The translations under genes were made by a program, and so were the position numbers. A stretch of DNA of 64,000 bases from Bosea sp. 29B (GTDB lineage Bacteria; Pseudomonadota; Alphaproteobacteria; Rhizobiales; Beijerinckiaceae). Shown one piece after another: positions 1 through 8,280 of this stretch. The notes below the pieces were generated by a model, which was given only the letters and a program-made list of their open reading frames with translations, was not told where the DNA came from and did no database searches. The stretch lies in contig NZ_LR733817.1 of NCBI RefSeq assembly GCF_902506165.1, positions 4,139,937 to 4,203,936 on the forward strand. Reading direction: 5' to 3'. Each line of letters opens with the position of its first letter. Positions within the stretch are counted from its first letter, which is position 1.

Positions 1-1
1 G

Positions 2-202
2 GCCGTGCTCGAACGCGCAGCCGACATGGGCAGCGCCCGGGCGAGCTTCATGCTCGCGGAGACCTACGATCCCCGCATCCTGTCCGCCTGGGGCACCTAT
101 GGCACGCGCGGCGAGATCGCCAGGGCGCGCGAGCTTTATGTGCGGGCGCAGGTCGGGGGCATTCAGGAGGCCAAGGATCGTGTCGACGCGTTGCCGCGCT
201 AG
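2..202 (+). CDS. Sel1-like repeat protein, C-terminal fragment
   Basis: Only the C-terminal end is in the window; the frame is open to the left edge. It contains a helix pair of Sel1/TPR type: a stretch reading 'AADMGSARASFMLAETYDP', then 'GEIARARELYVRAQVGG', matching the alternating Ala/Gly-rich pattern of SLR repeats. Such proteins act as scaffolds in the cytoplasm or periplasm; the partner cannot be guessed. A GTG at position 5 lies in this frame, but the true start is probably upstream. Confidence 0.6.
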   Translation, partial: AVLERAADMGSARASFMLAETYDPRILSAWGTYGTRGEIARARELYVRAQVGGIQEAKDRVDALPR

Positions 203-253
203 CGCTCGACGTCGGCCGCCGGATTACGGGTGCGTTTCAGAGGAGAGTGCGGG

Positions 254-1288
254 ATGAAGATGCTTTCAGGACGGTGCTTGCTCCTGTTGGCTGGGCTCGC
301 GGCGCTTATTCCGATGCTTGCATCGCCCGGCCTGGAGGCTCAGACGCCGCAGGCGAGCACCGCCCCGCCGCGACGCATGGTCCGGCCGGCCGCGACGGAG
401 CAGGACAAGGCCAATGCCTGGACGGTCGGTCTCGCAGCGGGACTGCTGGAGGGCGCGCCCCTTCGCCTGGGCGCCGAGATGGCCCGCGTCGTCGACGACG
501 GGCAGAACCTGCACGTGCTGCCGATCGTCACCCGTGGCGCCACCGAGAACCTGAACTCGCTGCTCTATCTGCGCGGCATCGACACGGCGATCATCAACTC
601 CGATGCGCTGGAGGAGTACAAGGCCCAGCTCCCGCAGATCCGCCGCAAGATCACCTATGTGCTCAATCTCTTCCCCTCGGAGCTGCATGTCTTCGTGCGG
701 CCCGAGATCCAGAGCCTGCAGGATCTCGCCGGCAAGAAGGTGAACTTCAACACGCTCGGCACCGCCGCTGCCTATTCGGGGCCGCTGATCTTCAGCCGTC
801 TCGGCATCAATGCCGAGAACACCTTCATCCCGCATCAGGTCGCGCTCGAACAGATGCGCAAGGGCGAGATGGCGGGCGTGGTCTTCATCACCTCGAAGCC
901 GGTCGATGCCTTCGTCCGCGGACGCTTCGAACCCGGCTTCAAGTTCCTTCCGGTGGCCTATGACAGCAAGTTCGAGGACTATTACCTGCCGGCGGTGCTG
1001 GAGGCCGGCGAATATCCCGGGCTGATCAAGGCGGGCGAGCGGGTCTCGACGATCGCGGTGCCGACTGCGCTGGTCGCGTTCAACTGGGCGCCCCAGACCA
1101 ACCGCTACGAGCGCGTCGCACGCTTCGTCGACACCCTGTTCAGCCGTGTCGAGAAGCTGCAGGCGCCAGGCTTCGACCCGAAATGGAAGTCGATCAATCT
1201 CGCCGCGACCGTTCCCGGCCTCGACCGCTTCCCGGCAGCGCAGGACTGGCTGGATCGCAAGGCGCAGACGCAACGTGCGAGCCAATGA
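254..1288 (+). CDS. TAXI-family TRAP transporter solute receptor
   Basis: This is a periplasmic receptor of the TAXI family, the binding component of TRAP-type carriers. The N-terminus is a signal peptide (hydrophobic segment about residues 8-26, cleavage near 'GLEAQ'). The body has the usual TAXI path: 'GLLEGAPLRLGAEMARVVDDG', 'IINSDALEEY', 'DLAGKKVNFNTLGTAAAYSG', 'GVVFITSKPVDAF'. I chose the ATG at 254 because AGGAGAG (241-247) lies just upstream; the frame is open further up to a GTG at 230, which would put polar residues before the signal. No TRAP permease lies nearby, so its partner is elsewhere or it works alone. The stop overlaps the next start (ATGA). Confidence 0.85.
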   Translation: MKMLSGRCLLLLAGLAALIPMLASPGLEAQTPQASTAPPRRMVRPAATEQDKANAWTVGLAAGLLEGAPLRLGAEMARVVDDGQNLHVLPIVTRGATENLNSLLYLRGIDTAIINSDALEEYKAQLPQIRRKITYVLNLFPSELHVFVRPEIQSLQDLAGKKVNFNTLGTAAAYSGPLIFSRLGINAENTFIPHQVALEQMRKGEMAGVVFITSKPVDAFVRGRFEPGFKFLPVAYDSKFEDYYLPAVLEAGEYPGLIKAGERVSTIAVPTALVAFNWAPQTNRYERVARFVDTLFSRVEKLQAPGFDPKWKSINLAATVPGLDRFPAAQDWLDRKAQTQRASQ

Positions 1289-1914
1289 AGCTGATCATGC
1301 TCTCCGTCGTCTTCGAGATCGCGAGCCGGATCGCCTTCGCGCAGGGCGTGCCCGATCCGATGGCGCAGCTTCGCGCCTGCTCGCTGCTGGATCCGGCGGA
1401 GCGGCCTGCCTGCCTGAACAAGCTGCCGCAGCCCGTGACAGTGCCCCGCCGCCCGCCTGGCGATGCCGATGGCTGGATCGTCAGCGAGACCACGTCTCCG
1501 GTCGACTACACGCCGATCGTCACCGCCACCACCTTCGCTGAAGGCGATGCCAACGGCGCACTGAAGCAGCTTTCCATTCATTGCCGCGGTGGCCGGACCG
1601 AATTGGTCCTTGGTGGGCCGGCTACGTCCGAGAGCGGCGCCGACTCCGTTCTGTCCTATCGCGTCGATGACAGCCAGCCTGTGCAGGTCGCGGCGGGGCG
1701 GCCGACCTATGGGACCGGCGTCGCCTTCAGGGGCGATGTCGTCGGCCTGCTGCTGTCGCTCCCCAATCAGGGCGGCATCGCGATCCGCCTCGGCACGCGC
1801 GCGGGCGCTGTCTATGACGCGCATTTCAACCTCGTCGGCCTGAAAGCCGCGCGGGACAGGGTCGCCGCAGCCTGCAAATGGCCGCGCACCCTTGCCAGAC
1901 CACGTAGCAAATAG
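1285..1914 (+). CDS. VasI/TagO-like exported protein
   Basis: About 209 residues with a likely N-terminal signal (MKLIMLSVVFEIASRIAFAQG). The pattern matches the type VI secretion-associated TagO/VasI family: a 'C..L....R..CL.KL' opening with cysteines, then 'WIVSETTSPVDY' with a two-residue-class W...SP motif, 'LSIHCRGGRTELVL', 'YRVDDSQP', and a final 'FNLVGL...AAACKW'. In other bacteria TagO is a periplasmic accessory of type VI secretion, but no type VI genes are present here, so the role is open. The start overlaps the TAXI gene stop by 4 nt, which suggests coupled translation and a shared job. Family assignment is from pattern memory and should be tested with a profile search. Confidence 0.6.
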   Translation: MKLIMLSVVFEIASRIAFAQGVPDPMAQLRACSLLDPAERPACLNKLPQPVTVPRRPPGDADGWIVSETTSPVDYTPIVTATTFAEGDANGALKQLSIHCRGGRTELVLGGPATSESGADSVLSYRVDDSQPVQVAAGRPTYGTGVAFRGDVVGLLLSLPNQGGIAIRLGTRAGAVYDAHFNLVGLKAARDRVAAACKWPRTLARPRSK

Positions 1915-1937
1915 TCCTCGAACCATGGGTGGATGCG

Positions 1938-2444
1938 ATGATGATCAGGTTCAAAGATGCTCTCGGCATGGCCTTGCTGGCCGGCCTGGCTCTCGCCGTC
2001 TCCGCCCCGCCTGCGACAGCGCAGGCCACGAAACAGAGCGCCGTACAGGCTCCGAAGCCGCCCGTGCCCGACAGGAAGCCGCACCGGCTCATCCTGCAGG
2101 TGAACACCAACGACCCTGCGATGATGAATCTCGCGCTCAACAACGCGACCAATGTGGCGCAGTACTATCAGGAGCTCGGCGAGAAGGTGGAAATCGAGGT
2201 CGTCACCTTCGGCCCCGGCCTGCACATGCTGCGCGACGATACCTCGCCGGTGAAGGCGCGGATCTCAACGATCGCTCTGAGCACGCCGGCCATCTCCTTC
2301 AAGGCCTGCGGCAACACCCAGGGCAATATGAGCAAGGCCGAGAACAAGCAGATCGCTCTGATCCCCGAGGCGACAGTGGTGAAGTCCGGCGTCGTCCGGG
2401 TCATGGAGCTGCAGGAGAAGGGCTGGACCTACGTCAAGCCGTGA
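1938..2444 (+). CDS. Exported DsrE-like protein
   Basis: Signal peptide (about residues 8-28, ending 'PPATAQA'), a proline-rich linker, then a DsrE/DsrF-like fold: 'RLILQVNTNDPAMMNLALNNATNVAQYY' and 'VEIEVVTFGPGLHMLRDD'. DsrE-type domains handle sulfane sulfur or small thiols, but the single cysteine ('FKACGNT') is in a different place from the sulfur-carrier Cys of DsrE/TusD, so sulfur transfer is not shown. ATGs at 1938 and 1941 are both possible, and a GTG at 1929 is in frame; I prefer 1938. It follows the TAXI and TagO-like genes on the same strand after a 23-nt gap and is probably in the same transcript. Confidence 0.7.
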   Translation: MMIRFKDALGMALLAGLALAVSAPPATAQATKQSAVQAPKPPVPDRKPHRLILQVNTNDPAMMNLALNNATNVAQYYQELGEKVEIEVVTFGPGLHMLRDDTSPVKARISTIALSTPAISFKACGNTQGNMSKAENKQIALIPEATVVKSGVVRVMELQEKGWTYVKP

Positions 2445-2595
2445 TCGGCCGTTGTTTCAGGCCGCATCGCGATCGCTCTGCCGCGACGCTGCACCAATAG
2501 TGCAGTCGCCTCGGCGCATGCCTGCCTTGCCGCCTGAACCTTGCCCTTTCCGGCCAAAAGCCTAAGAGCAGCCCGACCTGTCCTGGCTCGGGTGC

Positions 2596-3432
2596 ATGAT
2601 GATCGCCGGCATTCCTCTGAACGACCTGATCTTCCTCGCGGTTTCGCTGATCGCGGCGGGCGCCGTCACCGGCCTGCTCGCCGGCCTGTTCGGTGTCGGC
2701 GGCGGCGCCGTCATCGTGCCGGTGCTCTACGAGGTCTTCCGGGTGATCGGCGTGCCCGAGGAAGTCCGCATGCCGCTCGTCGTCGGCACCTCGCTCGCCG
2801 TGATCATCCCGACCTCGATCCGCTCCTACCGCGCACATCTTGCCAAGGGACTGGTTGACACCTCGATCATCAAGATCTGGGCGGTGCCGGTCGTGCTCGG
2901 CGTGCTCGGCGGCAGCTTCATCGCGCGCTATGCCCCGCCGGACGTGTTCAAGGCGGTCTTCGTCGCGGTCGCCTTCGCCAGCGCCATGCGCCTGCTCTTC
3001 GCTTCGGACCGCTGGAAGCTCGGCGACGACATGCCCGGGCCGTTCCTGATGCGGATCTACGGCGTCATCATCGGCATCCTGTCGGCGCTGATGGGCATTG
3101 GCGGCGGCCAGCTCTCCAGCCTGTTCATGACCTTCTACGGCCGGCCGATCCACCAGGCGGTCGCGACTTCCTCGGGCCTGGGCGTGCTGATCTCGATCCC
3201 CGGCGCGCTCGGCTACATCTATGCCGGCTGGCCGAAGATGGACATCCTGCCGCCGCTCTCGCTCGGCTATGTCTCCTTCATCGGCTTCCTGCTGTTCATC
3301 CCGACATCGATCTGGACGGCGCCGATCGGCGCGCGGCTGGCGCACCGGCTGTCGAAGCGCCGGCTGGAGGTCGCCTTCGGCATCTTCCTGCTGGTGGTCT
3401 GCGCCCGCTTCTTCTGGTCGCTGATCGCCTGA
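2596..3432 (+). CDS. TauE/SafE family sulfite/anion exporter
   Basis: Inner-membrane protein of 278 residues with about eight hydrophobic segments. The family's two internal half-repeats are visible: 'GLLAGLFGVGGGAVIVPVLY' near residue 28 and 'GILSALMGIGGGQLSSLFM' near residue 157. TauE/SafE proteins are thought to export sulfite, sulfoacetate or other organosulfur anions; the substrate here is unknown. It may be functionally linked to the DsrE-like gene upstream, but a 150-nt gap separates them. Start at 2596; an adjacent ATG at 2599 is equally possible. Confidence 0.85.
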   Translation: MMIAGIPLNDLIFLAVSLIAAGAVTGLLAGLFGVGGGAVIVPVLYEVFRVIGVPEEVRMPLVVGTSLAVIIPTSIRSYRAHLAKGLVDTSIIKIWAVPVVLGVLGGSFIARYAPPDVFKAVFVAVAFASAMRLLFASDRWKLGDDMPGPFLMRIYGVIIGILSALMGIGGGQLSSLFMTFYGRPIHQAVATSSGLGVLISIPGALGYIYAGWPKMDILPPLSLGYVSFIGFLLFIPTSIWTAPIGARLAHRLSKRRLEVAFGIFLLVVCARFFWSLIA

Positions 3433-3442
3433 GGCGTACGCC

Positions 3443-3910
3443 ATGCTTCGCGTACGCCCCTGCGAGGAGGCCGACCATCCCGCGCTCGCCGGCGTAATGG
3501 CTGAGATGCAAGCGCATTACCACGTGCTCTGTCCGCCCGATGCCGAGATCCGCGCCGGGCTGGCGAACCGACCGGCGGGCACCGAATTGCTCGTTAGCGA
3601 GCATGACGGCGCAATCGTCGGCTTCGCCGCCTTCTCGGCGATTTATCCGGGCCCCGGCCTAAGGCCCGGCTGCTTTCTCAAGGAAATCTATGTCGCCGAA
3701 GCCGCGCGCGGTCTCGGTGCCGGCAAGGCGCTGCTCGCCGAACTGGCGCGGCTTGCGCTCGAACGCGGCCTTGGCCGCATCGACTGGACGGCGGCACGCG
3801 ACGATGAGCGTCTGCTGCGCTTCTATGAGAGCCTCGGCGCGAAGCAGCACCCGGAAAAGGTCTTCTTCAGGCTGACCGGCGAGGGGCTTGCCCGTCTTGC
3901 TGAGCGCTGA
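3443..3910 (+). CDS. GNAT family N-acetyltransferase
   Basis: 155-residue GNAT domain: N-terminal 'MLRVRPCEEADHPALAGVM', the beta-4 strand 'CFLKEIYVAEAARGLGAGKALL' with the acetyl-CoA pyrophosphate loop (RGLGAG), and the C-terminal 'RLLRFYESLGA' motif. It transfers an acetyl group to an unknown amine. It starts 10 nt after the TauE/SafE stop. Its last 44 nt overlap the 3' end of the DUF1289 gene on the other strand, so the two are convergent and share coding DNA. Confidence 0.85.
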   Translation: MLRVRPCEEADHPALAGVMAEMQAHYHVLCPPDAEIRAGLANRPAGTELLVSEHDGAIVGFAAFSAIYPGPGLRPGCFLKEIYVAEAARGLGAGKALLAELARLALERGLGRIDWTAARDDERLLRFYESLGAKQHPEKVFFRLTGEGLARLAER

Positions 3911-4067
3911 GCCGCTCCTCCAGCGTCGCCATGATGGCGAGCCGCTCGGCCTCGCTGAACCGCGACCATTGCGCGATCTCCTGCAGGGTCCGGCCGCAGC
4001 CCTGGCAGAGCTTGCTCGCCGGATCGATCACGCAGATCTTGATGCAGGGGCTCGAGATCGTGCTCAT
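3867..4067 (-). CDS. DUF1289 small zinc-ribbon-like protein
   Basis: 66 residues beginning MSTISSPCIKICVIDPASKLCQGCGRT, the DUF1289 signature with four cysteines (C-x3-C and C-x2-C) that probably bind a metal, followed by 'W...SEAERLAIM'. The family is common in proteobacteria and has no settled function. The ATG overlaps the cobS stop by 4 nt, so it is likely translated together with cobS. Its 3' end runs 44 nt into the convergent acetyltransferase gene. A longer frame exists upstream but lies inside cobS and is not coding. Confidence 0.85.
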   Translation of the reverse strand: MSTISSPCIKICVIDPASKLCQGCGRTLQEIAQWSRFSEAERLAIMATLEERLSAQQDGQAPRRSA

Positions 4068-4912
4068 CGCCCGCCCCAGCCGATGACGATGGCGAGGCCG
4101 AGATAGATCGCGATCTCGCCGAGCTGCTGGGCCGCGCCGAGGATGTCGCCGGTCTGCCCGCCGATCAGGCGGATCGCGGTGCGCGATAGCCAGAAGGCCG
4201 CCAGCGCCGACAGCGCCAGTCCGAGCACGATGCCGGCGAGGGGGAGGGCGCCCGCGACAATGAAGAGCAGGGCGAAGATGCCCGACAGCCCGTAGGCGAT
4301 CGGCAGCACCGACCGTTCGGGCTGTCCGACAGAGGCGGAAGCGCCATCGCGCCGGGTTGGTTCGACGGTAGCGAGGATGCGGATGCCTTCGACGCGCGAC
4401 CAGGGCGCAGCGACGAGCACGGCCGCCGAAACCGCCCATGCCCCGGCGCCTTGCAGGATCGCCGCGAGTGCGCTCACCCGCAGCAGCAGCGACAGGCCGA
4501 GCGCCAGCGCCCCGAAGGTGCCGACGCGGCTGTCCTTCATGATCTCCAGCCGCCGCTCCGGCGTATGTCCGCCGAACAGCCCGTCGGCCGAGTCGGCGAG
4601 CCCGTCCTCGTGGAAGGCGCCGGTGGTCACGACGAGGGCGGTCACAGCGAGGGCCGCCGTCAGCAGCGCGTTCACGCCGGCAAGCCCAGCGAGCAGCGCG
4701 ATCAATGTCGCCGGAGCTGCGATCGCCAGTGCCGCGAAGGGCAGGGCTCGCGGCACCAGCCGGAAATCCGGCAGCGCATGTGCGGTCTCACCCGGGAGCG
4801 CCGGTACAGGCAGGCGCGAATAGAAGCGGATGCAGGTCGCGGTCGCGATCAGCCAGCCCGGCCAGGCGGGCGTCGGTGCCTGCGTCGCATCATCGCCGTC
4901 GGTTTGCGCCAC
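4064..4912 (-). CDS. cobS: Adenosylcobinamide-GDP ribazoletransferase
   Basis: Inner-membrane enzyme (CobS, called CobV in the Pseudomonas denitrificans scheme) that joins adenosylcobinamide-GDP to alpha-ribazole in the last steps of cobalamin synthesis. Family landmarks: 'FYSRLPVP' near the N-terminus, 'TGAFHEDGLADSADGLFGGHTPERRLEIMKDSRVGTFG' region (acidic metal-binding loops, about residues 100-138), several Ala/Leu-rich membrane segments, and 'RLIGGQTGDILGAAQQLGEIAIYL' at the end. Length (282 aa) is slightly above the usual 250. It is divergent from cobT, whose product makes the ribazole phosphate precursor. Confidence 0.95.
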   Translation of the reverse strand: MAQTDGDDATQAPTPAWPGWLIATATCIRFYSRLPVPALPGETAHALPDFRLVPRALPFAALAIAAPATLIALLAGLAGVNALLTAALAVTALVVTTGAFHEDGLADSADGLFGGHTPERRLEIMKDSRVGTFGALALGLSLLLRVSALAAILQGAGAWAVSAAVLVAAPWSRVEGIRILATVEPTRRDGASASVGQPERSVLPIAYGLSGIFALLFIVAGALPLAGIVLGLALSALAAFWLSRTAIRLIGGQTGDILGAAQQLGEIAIYLGLAIVIGWGGR

Positions 4913-5019
4913 GCTGTCCTCGGATTGTCTTCGTCCGCTCCAGCCTATAGCAGCAGCGGCTGCGCGGCGGCGATCTCGCGCTGCCCGATTCCTCAGGTTT
5001 TCAAGATCGGCTTCCTCAG

Positions 5020-6051
5020 ATGTCTGCGATGCCCGCCTCCGGCCTGCCTTTCGACGATATCCGCAACCTCATCGCCAACATGCCCGGCCCCGACATGGCG
5101 GCGGCCAACATCGTCCGCGCCCGCGACAAGGAACTGACCAAGCCGGCCGGCAGCCTCGGGCGGCTGGAGGAGATCGCTGAATGGCTCGCCGCCTGGCAGG
5201 GCAAGGCGCCGCCGCGGGTCGACCGGCCACTGGTCTGTGTCTTCGCCGGCAATCACGGCGTTGTCGCCCAGGGCGTCTCGGCGTTTCCCCAGAGCGTGAC
5301 GCGGCAGATGCTGGAGAACTTCGCCGCCGGCGGCGCCGCGATCAACCAGATCTGTGCCGCCTATGACCTCGGCTTCAAGGTCTTCGACCTCGCGCTCGAC
5401 CTGCCGACCGGGGATTTCACGCAGGAGGACGCGCTCGATGAGCGCGCCTGCGTCGCCACCATGGCTTTCGGCATGGAGGCGCTCGCCGGCGGCGCCGATC
5501 TCCTCGCGCTCGGCGAGATGGGCATCGGCAACACCACCTCGGCCGCCGCGATCTTCGCCGCGCTCTATGGCGGTGGTGCGGCCCAATGGTGCGGCCGCGG
5601 CACCGGCGTCGACGAGGACGGGCTGAAGCGCAAGATCGCCGCAGTCGAGGCCGGGCTGAAGCGCCACGCCAGCCATTTGAACGATCCGCTCGAAGTGCTG
5701 CGCCGCTTCGGTGGCCGCGAGATGGCGGCGATCTGCGGCGCGATCCTCGCTGCCCGTCTGCAGCGCATCCCGGTGATCCTCGACGGCTATGTCGTGACCG
5801 CCGCCGCCGCGATCCTGCACGCGCTCGATTCCTCGGCGCTCGACCACTGCATCGCCGGCCATCTCTCGGCGGAGGGCGCCCATGCGCAGGCGCTGGTCAA
5901 GCTCGGCAAGCAGCCGCTGCTCGCGCTCGACATGCGCCTGGGCGAGGGGACGGGCGCCGCACTCGCCGCCGGCCTCGTCAAGGCCGCGGCCGGCGTCCAT
6001 TCCGGCATGGCGACCTTCGCGCAGGCACAGGTCTCGCAGAAGGGCGAGTAG
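5020..6051 (+). CDS. cobT: Nicotinate-nucleotide-dimethylbenzimidazole phosphoribosyltransferase
   Basis: 343 residues, the normal CobT length. It makes alpha-ribazole phosphate from dimethylbenzimidazole and nicotinate mononucleotide. Landmarks: 'LTKPAGSLGRLEEIAEWLAAWQ', 'VFAGNHGVVAQGVSAFPQSVT', 'LLALGEMGIGNTTSAAAI', and 'PLLALDMRLGEGTGAALA', which carries the catalytic glutamate of the family near its Gly-Glu-Gly motif. It is divergent from cobS with 107 nt between the starts; I see no cobalamin riboswitch in that gap. No other cobalamin genes are in the window. Confidence 0.95.
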   Translation: MSAMPASGLPFDDIRNLIANMPGPDMAAANIVRARDKELTKPAGSLGRLEEIAEWLAAWQGKAPPRVDRPLVCVFAGNHGVVAQGVSAFPQSVTRQMLENFAAGGAAINQICAAYDLGFKVFDLALDLPTGDFTQEDALDERACVATMAFGMEALAGGADLLALGEMGIGNTTSAAAIFAALYGGGAAQWCGRGTGVDEDGLKRKIAAVEAGLKRHASHLNDPLEVLRRFGGREMAAICGAILAARLQRIPVILDGYVVTAAAAILHALDSSALDHCIAGHLSAEGAHAQALVKLGKQPLLALDMRLGEGTGAALAAGLVKAAAGVHSGMATFAQAQVSQKGE

Positions 6052-6054
6052 TCC

Positions 6055-6088
6055 AAAAAAGACGCGCCGGACATTCGCCCGGCGCGTC
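6055..6088 (-). terminator. Intrinsic terminator between cobT and the GST gene
   Basis: A perfect 10-bp stem GACGCGCCGG / CCGGCGCGTC (6061-6070 and 6079-6088) with an 8-nt loop. Six A residues at 6055-6060 give a U-run after the hairpin on the minus strand, so it best serves the GST gene; it may also stop cobT transcripts. Confidence 0.8.
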
Positions 6089-6097
6089 CTTCGTTCG

Positions 6098-6802
6098 TCA
6101 GGCGCCGTAGCGCTCGATCACCTCGGCCAGCGGCACATGGCCCTTGAAGGCGCCCTTGCCGGCCGGCGTCTCGCCGTTTTCCAGTGCGGTCGCGAACATC
6201 ACCGCCGGATCGCTCTCGACCCGCCGGCGCAGGGCCTGCAGCTTCGGCCAGCGCGAGATGTCGGCGATCTCATGGTATTCGAGCCAGCGCGCCACGCCGG
6301 CGAGCAGGCCGTCGGCGAGACTGTGCTTGTCGCCGGCCAGCCAGCGGCTGCCGTCGAGCATCTCTTCCAGCCTGTCGTGGCGCTCGATCACTCGCTCGCG
6401 GCCGAAGCGGCGCAGCGCCGCCTCGAAATCGGGATCGGGCTCGGGCAGTTCCAGCGCGGCCCAGAGAGGGCTGAATGCCCCGGTGAAGCCGGTGTTGAGG
6501 AAGCCCATCAGCTGGTGCATCCGCTCGGCTTGCGGCGAGAGCGGATCGAAGCTGATCCGCCGCTCCTCGTCGCGCGCTTCGAGATAGGCGGCGATCGCCA
6601 TGGTCTCGGTGAGTAGGTGGCCCTGATCGGTGATCAGAACGGGCGTTTCGACGCGCTGGTTGAGCCGCTTGTAGGGCGGATCGCGCATCTCGCCGAGCAT
6701 GTCGACACGGCTGAGCTTATAGGGCTGGCCAAGCCATTCCAGAGCCGCGACCAGGCCCATCGAGGTGCCGGACGGGTAGCCATAAACGAGGATCGGTTCC
6801 AT
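6098..6802 (-). CDS. Glutathione S-transferase family protein
   Basis: 234 residues. The thioredoxin-like N-terminal domain begins 'MEPILVYGYPSGTSMGLVAALEWLGQPY' and carries the glutathione-site motif 'VETPVLITDQGHLLTETMAIAAYLE' (cis-Pro and the Glu-Thr that binds the gamma-glutamyl group). An all-helical C-terminal domain follows ('HDRLEEMLDGSRWLAGDKHSLADGLLAGVARWLEYH'). Substrate unknown. It is divergent from an HxlR regulator, an arrangement typical of electrophile- or thiol-responsive pairs, so that regulator probably controls it. Confidence 0.9.
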   Translation of the reverse strand: MEPILVYGYPSGTSMGLVAALEWLGQPYKLSRVDMLGEMRDPPYKRLNQRVETPVLITDQGHLLTETMAIAAYLEARDEERRISFDPLSPQAERMHQLMGFLNTGFTGAFSPLWAALELPEPDPDFEAALRRFGRERVIERHDRLEEMLDGSRWLAGDKHSLADGLLAGVARWLEYHEIADISRWPKLQALRRRVESDPAVMFATALENGETPAGKGAFKGHVPLAEVIERYGA

Positions 6803-6911
6803 CTTGCGTTTTCCATCTGGGTGGGGAAACGCTGCGCAGCGGGGTGGAACCTAGTTACTCGCCGCCCCATGTAAATTACGCACTTTTCTGTAACCAGGCG
6901 CGGAACGGATC

Positions 6912-7247
6912 ATGAAGGACGTCGTGTCCGACTGTTCGATCGAGAGCGTCATGCGGGTGCTGAGTGGCCGCTGGCCGACCTTGCTGCTCTATTATCTGAA
7001 AGACGGAAGCAAGCGCTTCAGCGAGCTCAAGCGCGACAATCCAACGGTCTCGCACCGCATGCTCGCGCTTGAACTGCGCAAGCTGGAGGCAGCCGGCATC
7101 GTCCGGCGCATCGACCATGACGGCTATCCGCGCCGGGTCGATTACGAACTGACCGCCGCGGGCCTGCGCCTCGTGCCGCTGATCGATGCACTCGGCGATT
7201 GGTGGGAAGAGGCTGAGCGGGGCGAGGCGCTGCTGCAGGTCGCTTAG
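6912..7247 (+). CDS. HxlR family transcriptional regulator
   Basis: 111-residue winged-helix protein with the family opening 'CSIESVMRVLSGRWPTLLLYYL' (one cysteine at residue 8 that is often redox-sensitive), 'RFSELKRDNPTVSHRMLALELRKLEAAGIVRR' (recognition helix) and 'YELTAAGLRLVPLIDAL' (wing and dimer helix). It is divergent from the GST gene. The 109-nt gap holds an AT-rich palindrome GTAAATTAC (6871-6879) that is a possible operator. The Cys and the GST neighbour suggest a thiol or electrophile sensor; this is inference. Confidence 0.9.
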   Translation: MKDVVSDCSIESVMRVLSGRWPTLLLYYLKDGSKRFSELKRDNPTVSHRMLALELRKLEAAGIVRRIDHDGYPRRVDYELTAAGLRLVPLIDALGDWWEEAERGEALLQVA

Positions 7248-7286
7248 GTCGCTACACGGCCCTCCGGAGGAGCGCCGGGCGCCCGC

Positions 7287-8261
7287 TCACTTCGGGTCGA
7301 GCGAGATCTTGGCCGCCGTCGCGACCTCTTTCCAGCGCGCGATGTCGGCGGCGAGAAAGGTCCGGAACTCGGCCGGCGTGTTGCAGACGACGTCGCCGCC
7401 CAGCACGGCGAGCTTCTTCTGGATCTCCTGGTCGGCGCAGGCCTTGACCACTTCGGCGTGCAGTCTGGTCACGATCTCGGCGGGCACACCGGCCGGCACC
7501 AGCAAGCCGAACCAGGCCACCGTCTCATAGCCGGGAAAGCCGCTTTCTTCGACGGTCGGCACCTCCGGCAGCGCGGCGGCGCGCTTGCGCGTGGTCACGG
7601 CGAGCGGTGTGACCTGTCCGGCCTGCGCCAGCCCGATCGCTGGCGGCAGGTTGACCGCCATGAACTCGATCTGGCCGGAGACGAGGTCGTTCAGCGCCGG
7701 GCCCGAGCCGCGATAGGGCACATGCGTCGCCTCGATGCCGGTCAGCACCTTGAGATATTCCGAGTTCATATGCGCCGAGGAGCCGTTGCCGCCCGAGGCG
7801 AAGCTGAGCTTGCCCGGGTTGGCCTTGGCATAGGCGACGAGCTCGGCCAGCGACTTCACCGGCAGCTTCTTGCTGGCGAGGAAGATGTTCGGCGCGCGGT
7901 AGACCAGCGAGACGGGCGCGAAGTCGCGCATGGCGTCGTAGGGCACGTCCTTGTAGGTCGCCGGGATGATGCCGTGCGAGCCGGCATTGCCCATGATCAG
8001 CGTGTAGCCGTCGGGTGCCGCCTTGGCCGCCGCCGCCGAGCCGACCACGCCGCCGGCGCCCATCCGGTTCTCGACGACGACGGGCTGCCCGAGCGCCGCC
8101 TGCAGCTTCTCGCCGATCAGCCGGGCGGCGATGTCGGAGCCGTCGCCGGGCGCGCTCGGCACGATCAGCGTCACCTGCCGCTCCGGCCAGGGGCCGGCCT
8201 GCGCCGCAAGCAGGCCGAAACCGAGCAAGGCGCCCGCGAACGACGCAACGAACTTCCGCAT
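7287..8261 (-). CDS. Bug family tripartite tricarboxylate transporter substrate-binding protein
   Basis: Periplasmic receptor of 324 residues. Signal peptide MRKFVASFAGALLGFGLLAAQA, then the Bug hallmark 'WPERQVTLIVPSAPGDGSDIAARLI', 'VVENRMGAGGVVGSAAAAKAAPDGYTLIMGN', 'LVYRAPNIF' and the late 'EVVKACADQEIQKKL'. I chose the start at 8261 for its GGGAGG site 8 nt upstream; the open frame goes further but is non-coding there. No TctA/TctB permease is adjacent. It is divergent from a GntR regulator and an enolase-superfamily gene, so it probably takes up the acid sugar or related acid that these handle. Confidence 0.9.
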   Translation of the reverse strand: MRKFVASFAGALLGFGLLAAQAGPWPERQVTLIVPSAPGDGSDIAARLIGEKLQAALGQPVVVENRMGAGGVVGSAAAAKAAPDGYTLIMGNAGSHGIIPATYKDVPYDAMRDFAPVSLVYRAPNIFLASKKLPVKSLAELVAYAKANPGKLSFASGGNGSSAHMNSEYLKVLTGIEATHVPYRGSGPALNDLVSGQIEFMAVNLPPAIGLAQAGQVTPLAVTTRKRAAALPEVPTVEESGFPGYETVAWFGLLVPAGVPAEIVTRLHAEVVKACADQEIQKKLAVLGGDVVCNTPAEFRTFLAADIARWKEVATAAKISLDPK

Positions 8262-8280
8262 ACCTGCCTCCCAGATTATC

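Noticed and set aside
4912..5020. Cobalamin riboswitch between cobS and cobT
   Set aside because: The 107-nt gap is too short and lacks the B12-box pattern.
7248..7290. Terminator between the HxlR and Bug genes
   Set aside because: There is a CCTCCGGAGG palindrome but no U-run on either strand and the gap is short; not enough to call.
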